DNA from: Brevundimonas sp.
GTDB lineage: Bacteria > Pseudomonadota > Alphaproteobacteria > Caulobacterales > Caulobacteraceae
DNA: 9,844 nt
Assembly: GCA_022712235.1 (NCBI GenBank)
Contig: JALAGW010000027.1
Coordinates: 1-9,844, forward strand
Direction of reading: 5' to 3'
Positions 1-6,096 of this stretch are shown piece by piece (the first letter of the stretch is position 1; every line of letters starts with the position of its first letter). The notes below the pieces were generated by a model. That model made no database searches, was not told the origin of the DNA, and was given only the letters and a program-made list of their open reading frames with translations. A program made the translations under genes and the position numbers.

Positions 1-1808
1 CCGCCGAACTCGGTCCAGGCCAGACCGGTGACGATGCCGACCTGATCCTCAGCGTCCGTCTCACCATAGCGGAACTTCTTGACACCCGCGTATTCAGCCA
101 GCTTGGCCGCGTCGACCGTGATGGAGACGGCCTTGGTCTTGGCCATTTCCCGCACCGCCTTGCGGGCCAGGCCGCCCAGGGCGCGTTCCAGCGAACGCAC
201 GCCGGCTTCGCGCGTGTAGTAGCGGATCAGCTCGCGGATCGTCTCTTCCGGGACGATCAGTTCGCCTTCCTTCAGCCCGTGGTCCTTGAGCTGCTTGGGC
301 AGGACGTGGCGCTTGGCGATCTCGACCTTCTCATCCTCAGTGTAGCCGCTGACCCGGATGATCTCCATCCGGTCCATCAGGGGCTGAGGCATGTTCAGAC
401 TGTTGGCCGTGGTGACGAACATGACCTGCGACAGGTCGTAGTCGACCTCCAGATAGTGGTCGCCGAAGGTCGAGTTCTGGGCCGGGTCCAGCACTTCCAG
501 CAGGGCCGAGGACGGGTCGCCGCGCCAGTCGGCGCCCAGCTTGTCGATCTCGTCCAGCAGGACGAAGGCGTTGGTGGTCTTGGCCTTCTTCATCGACTGG
601 ATGATCTTGCCGGGCATGGAGCCGATATAGGTCCGGCGGTGGCCGCGGATCTCGCTTTCGTCACGCACGCCGCCCAGCGACATGCGGACGTATTCCCGCC
701 CCGTCGCCTTGGCGATCGATTGCGCCAGCGAGGTCTTGCCGACGCCGGGAGGTCCCACCAGGCACAGGATCGGGCCCTTCAGGCTGCCGGTGCGCGCCTG
801 GACGGCCAGATACTCGATGATCCGTTCCTTGACCTTCTCGAGGCCATAGTGATCCTCCTCGAGAATGTCCTCGGCCTTCTGCAGGTCGATAGGCCTGGTC
901 TTGGCCTTGCCCCACGGCACGGACAGCAGCCAGTCGAGGTAGTTGCGCACCACGGTCGATTCCGCCGACATCGGGGACATGTTGCGCAACTTCTTCAGCT
1001 CCGCCTCGGCCTTGGCGCGCGCCTCCTTGGACAGCTTGGTCTTGCGGATGCGCTTTTCGAGTTCCAGCAGTTCGTCGCGCGTGTCGTCGGTCTCGCCCAG
1101 CTCGCGCTGGATCGCCTTCATCTGCTCGTTCAGATAATATTCGCGCTGGGTCTTCTCCATCTGGCGCTTCACGCGCGAGCGGATCTTCTTCTCGACCTGC
1201 AGGACGCTGATCTCGCCCTCCATCAGGCCATAGACCTTCTCCAGACGCGCCGGCACGTCGATGGTCTCCAGCAGGCCCTGCTTGTCGGCGATCTTCACCG
1301 ACAGGTGGGCGGCCACGCTGTCGGCCAGCTTGGACGGGTCGTTGATCTGGGGGATGGAGCTGAGGGCCTCGGGCGGGACCTTCTTGTTCAGCTTCACATA
1401 GTTTTCGAACTGCTCGATCACCGCGCGCAGCAGGGCCTCGCTCTGCGAGGCGTCGCCTTCTTCATCGGCGATCTCGACGGCCTCGGCCTCGTAGTAGTCC
1501 TCGCGGTCGGTAAAACGGAGCAGGCGCGCGCGGCCCTTGCCCTCGACCAGAACCTTCACGGTGCCGTCGGGCAGCTTCAGCAGTTGCAGCACCGTCGCCA
1601 GCACGCCGGTCTGATAGATGGCGTCCGCCGCCGGATCGTCGTCGACGGAGTTCTTCTGGGTGGCGAGCAGGATCTGCTTGTCGCCCTTCATGATCTCATC
1701 GAGGGCCCGCACGGACTTCTCGCGGCCGACAAACAGCGGCACGACCATGTGCGGAAAGACGACGATGTCTCTCAGCGGCAGGACGGGGAGGATTTTGCTC
1801 TCGGTCAT
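1..1808 (-). CDS. lon: ATP-dependent protease Lon (La), C-terminal part missing
   Basis: This is the ATP-dependent serine protease that degrades misfolded and selected regulatory proteins in the cytoplasm. In Caulobacter its known substrates include DnaA and CcrM. About 602 residues are visible, from the ATG at 1808 to the window edge. They start MTESKILPVLPLRDIVVFPH, a typical Lon N-domain start. A charged helical region (about 190-300) follows, then the AAA+ module with Walker A GPPGVGKTS at about 352-360 and Walker B LLDEIDK around residues 419-422, both close to their E. coli positions. The visible end, GLAWTEFGG, is the start of the protease domain. The catalytic Ser and Lys lie beyond the edge, so peptidase activity cannot be checked here; about 200 residues are missing compared with the usual length near 800. 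A GGAAAG lies a few bases before the ATG as a plausible ribosome site. It is downstream of clpX on the same strand, but a terminator and a 357-base gap separate them. Family assignment is very secure. Confidence 0.97.
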   Translation of the reverse strand, partial: MTESKILPVLPLRDIVVFPHMVVPLFVGREKSVRALDEIMKGDKQILLATQKNSVDDDPAADAIYQTGVLATVLQLLKLPDGTVKVLVEGKGRARLLRFTDREDYYEAEAVEIADEEGDASQSEALLRAVIEQFENYVKLNKKVPPEALSSIPQINDPSKLADSVAAHLSVKIADKQGLLETIDVPARLEKVYGLMEGEISVLQVEKKIRSRVKRQMEKTQREYYLNEQMKAIQRELGETDDTRDELLELEKRIRKTKLSKEARAKAEAELKKLRNMSPMSAESTVVRNYLDWLLSVPWGKAKTRPIDLQKAEDILEEDHYGLEKVKERIIEYLAVQARTGSLKGPILCLVGPPGVGKTSLAQSIAKATGREYVRMSLGGVRDESEIRGHRRTYIGSMPGKIIQSMKKAKTTNAFVLLDEIDKLGADWRGDPSSALLEVLDPAQNSTFGDHYLEVDYDLSQVMFVTTANSLNMPQPLMDRMEIIRVSGYTEDEKVEIAKRHVLPKQLKDHGLKEGELIVPEETIRELIRYYTREAGVRSLERALGGLARKAVREMAKTKAVSITVDAAKLAEYAGVKKFRYGETDAEDQVGIVTGLAWTEFG

Positions 1809-2111
1809 GATGCGTACTTTCCAGGGCCTTCGTGGATCTCCGGCCCACCGAACCGGTCTGTCTTGGCGCGAATGCCTCGACGTCTCGACTCAGCCCGCCA
1901 TTATGGGCGGCTTTCGTATGAGTATGTGGCGCTGCGAACGCCGTGTTCAAGCGTAGCGGACGCAAGGCCCACAGAAGCGTGAAACCGTGGTGACGCTGGA
2001 CGGACCGCCTTGCGCTCCGATCAAAGCCGGTCAGATCGTGTCTTCACGCCGTTCTTACGGCTATTTCGAGCCCAAGCCCCCTGTGGCGCCGTTTCATCAG
2101 GAGGCGAAGCG
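1809..2111. other. lon upstream / clpX downstream non-coding gap
   Basis: This is the non-coding part of the 357-base gap between clpX and lon. It holds the candidate lon promoter, and next to lon a small hairpin in the probable leader (CCGCC/GGCGG around a CATAAT loop on the minus strand, about 1896-1911). A second 5-bp hairpin, GCCGT-TCTT-ACGGC, is at about 2068-2081. Open frames crossing it on the plus strand are continuations of frames antisense to lon and have no recognisable protein features. No RNA gene or mobile element is seen. Confidence 0.5.
1921..1951 (-). promoter_or_regulatory. candidate lon promoter (heat-shock or housekeeping type)
   Basis: On the minus strand, CTTGAA (1951-1946) is followed after 14 bases by CGCCAC (1931-1926). 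This resembles the heat-shock sigma32 pattern CTTGAA-N13-17-CCCCAT, with 4 of 6 matches in the -10. The same -35, read as TTGAAC, is followed after 18 bases by CATACT (1926-1921), which also fits a housekeeping promoter loosely. Either would start transcription a little over 100 bases before the lon ATG. lon is heat-inducible in many proteobacteria, which makes the sigma32 reading attractive. The match is by eye only. Confidence 0.3.
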
Positions 2112-2140
2112 AAAGGGGCGGCCCGTCGCCGGACCGCCCC
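2112..2140 (-). terminator. intrinsic terminator of clpX
   Basis: Downstream of the clpX stop on the minus strand there is a 10-bp GC-rich stem (arms 2140-2131 and 2124-2115, one G-U pair). Its six-base loop is GGCGAC, and TTTCGCTTC follows. The T tract is short, as is common in GC-rich alphaproteobacteria. Its place 26 bases after the clpX stop and before the lon upstream region implies that clpX and lon are separate transcription units. Confidence 0.7.
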
Positions 2141-2165
2141 CCTGCGTCTGTGACTGGCGTCAACC

Positions 2166-3434
2166 TCAGGCGGCGCCGTCGGCCTTCTTCTTGGAGGCTT
2201 CCGAATAGATGAGCAGCGGCTGGGCCCGGCCCTCGATCACCTCAGCGTTGACCACGACTTCCTCGACGCCTTCGAAGGTCGGCAGCTCGAACATGGTCTC
2301 CAGCAGGATGCCTTCCAGGATGGAACGCAGGCCACGAGCCCCGGTCTTGCGCGTGATCGCCTTCTTGGCCACCGCCGACAGGGCGTCGTCGGTGAAGGTC
2401 AGCGTCACGTTCTCCATCTCGAACAGGCGCTTGTATTGTTTGACCAAGGCGTTCTTCGGCTCGGTCAGGATCTTGATCAGCGCCGCCTCGTCCAGGTCCT
2501 CCAGCGTCGCCAGAACCGGCAGACGACCGATGAACTCGGGGATCAGGCCGAAACGCATCAGGTCGTCAGGCTCGACCTGCTTCAGGATCTCGCCCGTGCG
2601 GCGCTCGTCGATCTCCTTGACCTTGGCGCCGAAGCCGATGGAAGCCCCCTCGCCACGCGCCGAGATCACCTTCTCCAGGCCGGCGAAGGCGCCGCCGACG
2701 ATGAAGAGGATGTTGGCGGTGTCGACCTGCAGGAACTCCTGCTGCGGATGCTTGCGCCCGCCTTGCGGAGGCACGGAGGCGACAGTGCCTTCCATGATCT
2801 TCAGCAGGGCCTGCTGCACGCCTTCGCCCGACACGTCGCGGGTGATCGACGGGTTGTCCGACTTGCGCGAGATCTTGTCGATCTCGTCGATATAGACGAT
2901 GCCGCGCTGGGCCCGCTCGACATTGTAGTCCGAGGCCTGAAGCAGCTTCAGGATGATGTTCTCGACGTCCTCGCCCACATAGCCGGCTTCGGTCAGGGTC
3001 GTGGCGTCGGCCATGGTGAACGGCACGTCGATGATGCGCGCCAGCGTCTGGGCCAGCAGCGTCTTGCCCGAGCCGGTCGGCCCGATCAGCATGATGTTCG
3101 ACTTGGCCAGTTCGACGTCGTTGTTCTTCGTCGCGTGGTTCAGACGCTTGTAGTGGTTGTGAACGGCGACGCTCAGCACCTTCTTGGCGTGGCTCTGGCC
3201 AATCACATAGTCGTCCAGGACGTCGCGGATTTCCTTCGGCGTAGGAACCCCGTCCTTGGTCGTCTTGAAGGCGATCTTGTGCTCTTCGCGGATGATATCC
3301 ATGCACAGCTCGACGCATTCATCGCAGATGAAGACGGTCGGTCCCGCAATCAGCTTGCGGACTTCGTGCTGGCTCTTGCCGCAGAACGAGCAATAGAGCG
3401 TGCTTTTGGCGTCTGTGCCGGCGGCTTTGGTCAT
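2166..3434 (-). CDS. clpX: ATP-dependent Clp protease ATP-binding subunit ClpX
   Basis: This is the hexameric AAA+ unfoldase that recognises tagged or regulated substrates and feeds them into the ClpP chamber. In Caulobacter, ClpXP degrades CtrA and is essential for the cell cycle. The 422 residues match the family's usual length. The N-terminal zinc-binding domain has four cysteines (C15, C18, C37, C40). Walker A GPTGSGKT is at 118-125 and Walker B VYIDEIDK has D183/E184. The pore loop RKH is at about 227-229, and the ClpP-docking IGF loop is at about 266-268. The sensor 2 region reads GARGLRS. The ATG at 3434 follows purine-rich GGAGTGAG and AGAAGGG. It is divergent from cicA across a 193-base control region, and downstream it ends in an intrinsic terminator. 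Every functional motif is intact, including the ClpP-binding loop, which fits the clpP gene found 1.9 kb away on the same strand. Confidence 0.98.
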   Translation of the reverse strand: MTKAAGTDAKSTLYCSFCGKSQHEVRKLIAGPTVFICDECVELCMDIIREEHKIAFKTTKDGVPTPKEIRDVLDDYVIGQSHAKKVLSVAVHNHYKRLNHATKNNDVELAKSNIMLIGPTGSGKTLLAQTLARIIDVPFTMADATTLTEAGYVGEDVENIILKLLQASDYNVERAQRGIVYIDEIDKISRKSDNPSITRDVSGEGVQQALLKIMEGTVASVPPQGGRKHPQQEFLQVDTANILFIVGGAFAGLEKVISARGEGASIGFGAKVKEIDERRTGEILKQVEPDDLMRFGLIPEFIGRLPVLATLEDLDEAALIKILTEPKNALVKQYKRLFEMENVTLTFTDDALSAVAKKAITRKTGARGLRSILEGILLETMFELPTFEGVEEVVVNAEVIEGRAQPLLIYSEASKKKADGAA

Positions 3435-3502
3435 AGACCCTTCTCACTCCCGCGATCCGGCCCGACATGGGACGAAAGGCGCTTACCTCGTGGTTGATCC
3501 GT

Positions 3503-3536
3503 GAATCTATGCACGAAGGTCTTCAAAAAAAGACAA
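3503..3536 (-). promoter_or_regulatory. candidate clpX promoter with a GANTC site
   Basis: On the minus strand, GCATAGAT (3512-3505) resembles the Caulobacter housekeeping -10 GCTANAWC. Possible -35 boxes are TTGAAG (3526-3521, an 8-base spacer, which is short) and TTGTCT (3536-3531, an 18-base spacer). The -10 runs straight into GATTC (3507-3503), a GANTC site of the CcrM methyltransferase found in Caulobacterales. A 5-bp inverted repeat, GTCTT-CAAAAA-AAGAC (3519-3534 on the plus strand), overlaps the -35 area. The leader would be about 65 bases. The assignment is weak because neither -35 spacing is ideal. Confidence 0.3.
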
Positions 3537-3561
3537 TCACCCATCACACGTTCCGCCACAA

Positions 3562-3593
3562 CCCTGTTGCGACGCGACAACGCACGAACAGGG
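3562..3593. repeat. inverted repeat in the clpX-cicA divergent control region
   Basis: CCCTGTT (3562-3568) and AACAGGG (3587-3593) form perfect 7-base arms around an 18-base centre. That centre contains a looser GTTG...CAAC pair. It lies 34 bases before the cicA ATG and about 130 bases before the clpX ATG. It could be a regulator binding site or a leader hairpin for cicA. No T tract follows in either direction, so it does not look like a terminator. No known operator is recognised. Confidence 0.4.
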
Positions 3594-3627
3594 ACGGACA
3601 GGACAGTTTCTATGGGGATCACGGCTA

Positions 3628-4275
3628 ATGTCTGACATGGGCGCCGCACAATCGTTTCGCCAGTCCCCCGCCGGGGACCGCCCGATCGTCGCCTTCGACT
3701 TCGACGGCACCCTGACGATTCGCGACAGCTTCACCGCCTTCCTGCGCTGGCGGGCCGGCGCGGCGGGCTGGGCCGTCGGCCTGGCCAGGATGGCGCCGGC
3801 GCTCGTGGCCTATGTGGGCGACCGCGACCGGGGCCGGATCAAGGCCGCGTCCGTGCGCGAATTCCTGCTGGGGATGGACCGTCAGACGTTGGAGGCGGAG
3901 GCCGAGCGGTATGCCGATCAGGTCTGGGACCGCTTCATGCGGCCCGACGCCCTCGCCTGCTGGAAGGCCTGGGGCGACAAGGGCGCGCACCGCGTCATCG
4001 TCACCGCCTCGCCGGAAACGACCGTCGCCCCCTTCGCCCGCCGCCTGGGGGCCGAGGGCCTGCTGGGCACGCAGCTGGTGTTTGACGCCCAGGACCGCGT
4101 CACCGGCGCCTTCGCAGGCGCGAACTGCCGAGGCGAGGAAAAGGTGCGTCGTCTGCGCGCCGCCTATGGCGACGACATGCAACTGGCCGCCGCCTACGGC
4201 GACACCTCGGGCGACACCGAAATGATCGCCATCGCCGGAGAAAAGGGCTTCCGCGTCTTCACCAGCCGCCCCTGA
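3628..4275 (+). CDS. cicA: HAD-superfamily (subfamily IB) phosphatase, CicA-like
   Basis: This is a 215-residue HAD hydrolase with all four motifs. Motif I, FDFDGTLT, has the nucleophile D24 and D26. Motif II is VIVTAS, with candidate Ser/Thr at 126-128. Motif III lysine is K172 in GEEKVRRL, and motif IV is YGDTSGDTE with D192 and D196. The short helical insert between motifs I and II is typical of the SerB-like IB group, so it should act on a small phosphorylated substrate in the cytoplasm; which one is unknown. It lies on the opposite strand between clpP and clpX. That matches the place described for Caulobacter crescentus cicA, a HAD protein whose level was reported to matter for growth and cell shape. 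The symbol is inferred from family plus position. The start at 3628 has GGGGAT 10 bases upstream; a second ATG three codons on (3637) is possible. It converges with the next gene, 15 bases apart. Confidence 0.85.
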   Translation: MSDMGAAQSFRQSPAGDRPIVAFDFDGTLTIRDSFTAFLRWRAGAAGWAVGLARMAPALVAYVGDRDRGRIKAASVREFLLGMDRQTLEAEAERYADQVWDRFMRPDALACWKAWGDKGAHRVIVTASPETTVAPFARRLGAEGLLGTQLVFDAQDRVTGAFAGANCRGEEKVRRLRAAYGDDMQLAAAYGDTSGDTEMIAIAGEKGFRVFTSRP

Positions 4276-4287
4276 CGGCATCGTCGG

Positions 4288-4300
4288 CGGTCAGTGACCG
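4288..4300. repeat. short palindrome at the stop codon of the 106-residue gene
   Basis: CGGTCA-G-TGACCG is a perfect 6-base palindrome around one central base, covering the TGA stop of the minus-strand gene at 4291. It sits in the 15-base gap between converging genes. It is too small and lacks a T tract for a convincing terminator, and no other terminator is visible here, so the two converging transcripts may overlap. Confidence 0.3.
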
Positions 4301-4611
4301 TCGATGTCCACGTCGAAGACCACGGGCTTGCCGCGCGACGTCGGATTCCAGCCGGCTTCCGTCGCCGAGATCACGGCGTTGCGCACCGCATCGACATTGA
4401 CCCGCTGTTTCTCGACGTCGGGCCGGCCATTGGGGCGCAGCGGCGGCGGAAACTGGATGATGGCCTCACGCTTGAAGTCGACCAGGCGCAGGGTGACCGC
4501 CATCCCCTCCCATACTCCGCCTGACTTGGGCTGAGGCTGGCGGCGGAGTTCCCACTCATAGGTATCGCCGTCGACTTCGACCGTGCCTTTGGAATCGCGG
4601 GTGTACTGCAT
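4291..4611 (-). CDS. conserved-looking hypothetical protein, 106 residues
   Basis: No family is recognised. The protein is soluble, with no signal peptide or membrane segment. It opens MQYTRDSKGTVEVDGDTYEW and has alternating polar and hydrophobic stretches (TVEVDGDTYEWEL, GMAVTLRLVDF, EAIIQFPP) that suggest a small beta-rich fold. A helical segment follows (VNVDAVRNAVISATEAGW), then another strand ending PVVFDVDIDGH. Third-codon positions are strongly G/C like the neighbours, which supports real coding. The ATG at 4611 is chosen because no other in-frame ATG lies between it and the preceding gene; the ribosome site (CAGGCC) is poor. It begins 39 bases after the cytochrome b561 stop on the same strand with no terminator between, so the two are probably co-transcribed. 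Nothing in the sequence gives its job. Confidence 0.75.
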   Translation of the reverse strand: MQYTRDSKGTVEVDGDTYEWELRRQPQPKSGGVWEGMAVTLRLVDFKREAIIQFPPPLRPNGRPDVEKQRVNVDAVRNAVISATEAGWNPTSRGKPVVFDVDIDGH

Positions 4612-4650
4612 GCAGGCCTGATAGCATGAATCCGGCGAAGGAGAGCCTCA

Positions 4651-5187
4651 CTAGCCCAGCATGCGCCGGGCAGTGTCGTCCTTCCAGATGAAACGATGGA
4701 CCAGCACCATCAGGACATGCCCGCCGATCGCCGCCAGCAGCAACCAGGCCAGCAAGCCATGGAAGGCGTCCGCCGGCGCCGTCATCCAAGCCACTTCCGA
4801 TCCACCGCCTTCGATGAAGGGCAGGCCGAAGAAGGTCATCGACTTTCCAGAACCATATTGGCGTAACAAGGCGGAGGCAGGCACCACCAGCATCATGGCG
4901 TACAGCACCAGGTGCCCTCCCCTGGCGGCCAGCCCCCAGAAGCCGCCACCGTGAGATGGCCGCGCCTTCATGTTGTAGAGACCCCAGATCGCTCGCAGGA
5001 TCAGAAGCACGAGAAGCACGGTTCCCACGCTCTTGTGCGTGCCCACCCAGAAGGCGGTTATGGGCGCCTTGCCGACCGCCAGCTTGATCCCCATGCCCGC
5101 AAACTGCCAGGCCATCAGACCCGCCATGCTCCAGTGCAGCAAGCGCGTCACCAGACCGTATCTGAACCCGTCGTCTCGCATGGCCAT
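4651..5187 (-). CDS. cytochrome b561-family membrane protein
   Basis: This is a 178-residue inner-membrane protein of the bacterial cytochrome b561 / Ni-hydrogenase b-type group (YodB/YceJ/CybB-like). In that family four membrane helices hold two b-type hemes and pass electrons between the quinone pool and partner proteins. The hydrophobic segments lie at about 16-36 (LLHWSMAGLMAW), 50-70, 90-110 and 141-163. Histidines H18, H51, H143 and H157 are at the places expected for heme ligands, one in each of helices 1 and 2 and two in the last helix. The C-terminus is charged (HRFIWKDDTARRMLG). The ATG at 5187 has AAGGAG nine bases upstream, which decides for it over the ATG two codons later. It sits 104 bases after clpP, with hairpins between, and is probably followed by the 106-residue gene in one transcript. 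Its redox partner is not evident here. Confidence 0.85.
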   Translation of the reverse strand: MAMRDDGFRYGLVTRLLHWSMAGLMAWQFAGMGIKLAVGKAPITAFWVGTHKSVGTVLLVLLILRAIWGLYNMKARPSHGGGFWGLAARGGHLVLYAMMLVVPASALLRQYGSGKSMTFFGLPFIEGGGSEVAWMTAPADAFHGLLAWLLLAAIGGHVLMVLVHRFIWKDDTARRMLG

Positions 5188-5229
5188 GCCTGACTGCTCC
5201 TTGTTGGCGACAAGTGCTCAAACATGATT

Positions 5230-5261
5230 CGAGGCGGCTTCCGTCGCCGGACGCCGCCTCG
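5230..5261 (-). terminator. second hairpin downstream of clpP, GNRA-like loop
   Basis: On the minus strand a perfect 9-bp stem CGAGGCGGC/GCCGCCTCG encloses a second stem, TCCG/CGGA, closed by a GCGA loop, which has the GNRA tetraloop pattern. A single G and A oppose each other between the stems. The following AATCATGTTT is poor in T, so termination may be incomplete, leaving some read-through into the cytochrome gene. It could instead protect the clpP mRNA 3' end. Confidence 0.45.
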
Positions 5262-5272
5262 CAAATTGTCGC

Positions 5273-5292
5273 AGCCTTCAGGCGTGAAGGCT
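5273..5292 (-). terminator. hairpin overlapping the clpP stop codon
   Basis: AGCCTTCA-CGCC-TGAAGGCT on the minus strand is a perfect 8-bp stem with a four-base loop, beginning with the last base of the clpP stop codon. No T tract follows directly. It is separated by 11 bases from the next hairpin, making a tandem pair. The likely role is a 3'-end stabiliser or part of a two-hairpin terminator. Confidence 0.4.
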
Positions 5293-5933
5293 CAGGGAGC
5301 CTTGACGCCGTCGTCGTCGGCCTGGGTGCGCTTGTCATAGACGTGGTCGACGATGCCCCAGGCCTTGGCTTCTTCCGCCGTCATGAAGTGGTCGCGGTCC
5401 AGGGTGCGCTCGACTTCCTCATAGGTGCGGCCCGTATGCTGGACGTAGATCTCGTTCAGACGGCGCTTGGTGGCGATGATGTCCTCGGCGTGGCGCTCGA
5501 TGTCCGAAGCCGTGCCGCGGAAACCGCCCGAGGGCTGGTGCACCATGACCCGCGCGTTCGGCAAGGCGATGCGCTGGCCCGCTTCACCAGCCGTCAGGAT
5601 CAGCGAACCGGCCGAGGCGGCCATGCCCATGACCACGGTCGAGACCGGCGACTTGATGTATTGCATGGTGTCGTAGATCGCGAGCGCCGAGGTCACCTGA
5701 CCGCCGGGGCTGTTGATGTACATGCTGATCTCCTTCTTCGGGTTTTCCGATTCCAGGAACAGCAGCTGAGCGCAGATCAGCGAGGCCATCCCGTCCTCGA
5801 ACGGGCCGGTCAGGAAGATGATCCGCTCGCGCAGCAGGCGCGAAAAGATGTCGAACGACCGTTCGCCGCGGCTGGATTGCTCCACCACCATCGGCACCAG
5901 GTTGTTGGAGATGTAGTCGATCGGATCGCGCAT
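5292..5933 (-). CDS. clpP: ATP-dependent Clp protease proteolytic subunit ClpP
   Basis: This serine peptidase forms a 14-subunit barrel and degrades proteins delivered by ClpX or ClpA. The 213 residues are the normal length. The catalytic triad is present: S107 in MGMAASAGS, H132 in MVHQPSGG, and D181 in LDRDHFM. Each is four residues before its E. coli precursor counterpart. The oligomer and substrate-groove elements ISMYINSPGG (69-78) and QPSGGFRG (133-140) are also intact. The N-terminus is short (MRDPIDYISNNLVPMVVEQS), with possible self-processing as in other ClpP. The ATG at 5933 has AGAAGG about seven bases upstream. The gene lies 163 bases after tig on the same strand, but the strong tig terminator and a promoter-like pair in the gap suggest its own transcript. 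The C-terminal tail is acidic and variable. Confidence 0.98.
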   Translation of the reverse strand: MRDPIDYISNNLVPMVVEQSSRGERSFDIFSRLLRERIIFLTGPFEDGMASLICAQLLFLESENPKKEISMYINSPGGQVTSALAIYDTMQYIKSPVSTVVMGMAASAGSLILTAGEAGQRIALPNARVMVHQPSGGFRGTASDIERHAEDIIATKRRLNEIYVQHTGRTYEEVERTLDRDHFMTAEEAKAWGIVDHVYDKRTQADDDGVKAP

Positions 5934-5989
5934 GAAGGCCTTCTCGAATGCTGGGGCGCACGACTCACCGTTCGCCCGCCGTCCTGCTT

Positions 5990-6018
5990 GATATCGCGTT
6001 CATAGGGCTTCGGCGCAA
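5990..6018 (-). promoter_or_regulatory. candidate clpP promoter, Caulobacter housekeeping type
   Basis: On the minus strand, TTGCGCC (6018-6012) and GCGATATC (5997-5990) are separated by 14 bases. The -10 matches 7 of 8 positions of the Caulobacter sigma73 box GCTANAWC. The -35 matches TTGACGS only in part, and the spacer is within the usual 10-14. Transcription would start about 50 bases before the clpP ATG, just after the tig terminator. No convincing heat-shock box was seen at a correct spacing. Confidence 0.4.
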
Positions 6019-6031
6019 GGCGGCGCACCCC

Positions 6032-6070
6032 AAAAGCAAATCCCCGCCCCGGAGAACCGGGACGGGGATT
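6032..6070 (-). terminator. strong intrinsic terminator of tig
   Basis: On the minus strand, 14-bp arms AATCCCCGTCCCGG and CCGGGGCGGGGATT (one T-G wobble) close on a four-base loop, TTCT. They are followed by TGCTTTTG. The hairpin lies 26 bases after the tig stop. This is one of the clearest terminators in the window and separates tig from clpP. Confidence 0.85.
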
Positions 6071-6096
6071 AGAAGCCTCGGCTTGGGAAGAAGGGC

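Noticed and set aside
279..1982. A 567-codon plus-strand open frame antisense to lon.
   Set aside because: It lies opposite a clear lon reading frame. Its product is a low-complexity Leu/Asp/Val/Gln/Arg-rich string with no domain, typical of a GC-rich antisense shadow.
2436..3497. A 353-codon plus-strand open frame antisense to clpX, plus other long frames there.
   Set aside because: It mirrors clpX codon bias, has no recognisable motif, and the clpX frame has every functional residue.
4556..5338. A 260-codon minus-strand open frame overlapping the cytochrome b561 gene.
   Set aside because: It is in another frame over the b561 gene; the b561 frame has the heme histidines, the hydrophobic pattern and a good ribosome site.
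6012..6018. Heat-shock promoter for clpP using CTTGCG with CCCTAT.
   Set aside because: The spacer would be only six bases, far shorter than 13-17; the housekeeping pair at 14 bases fits better.
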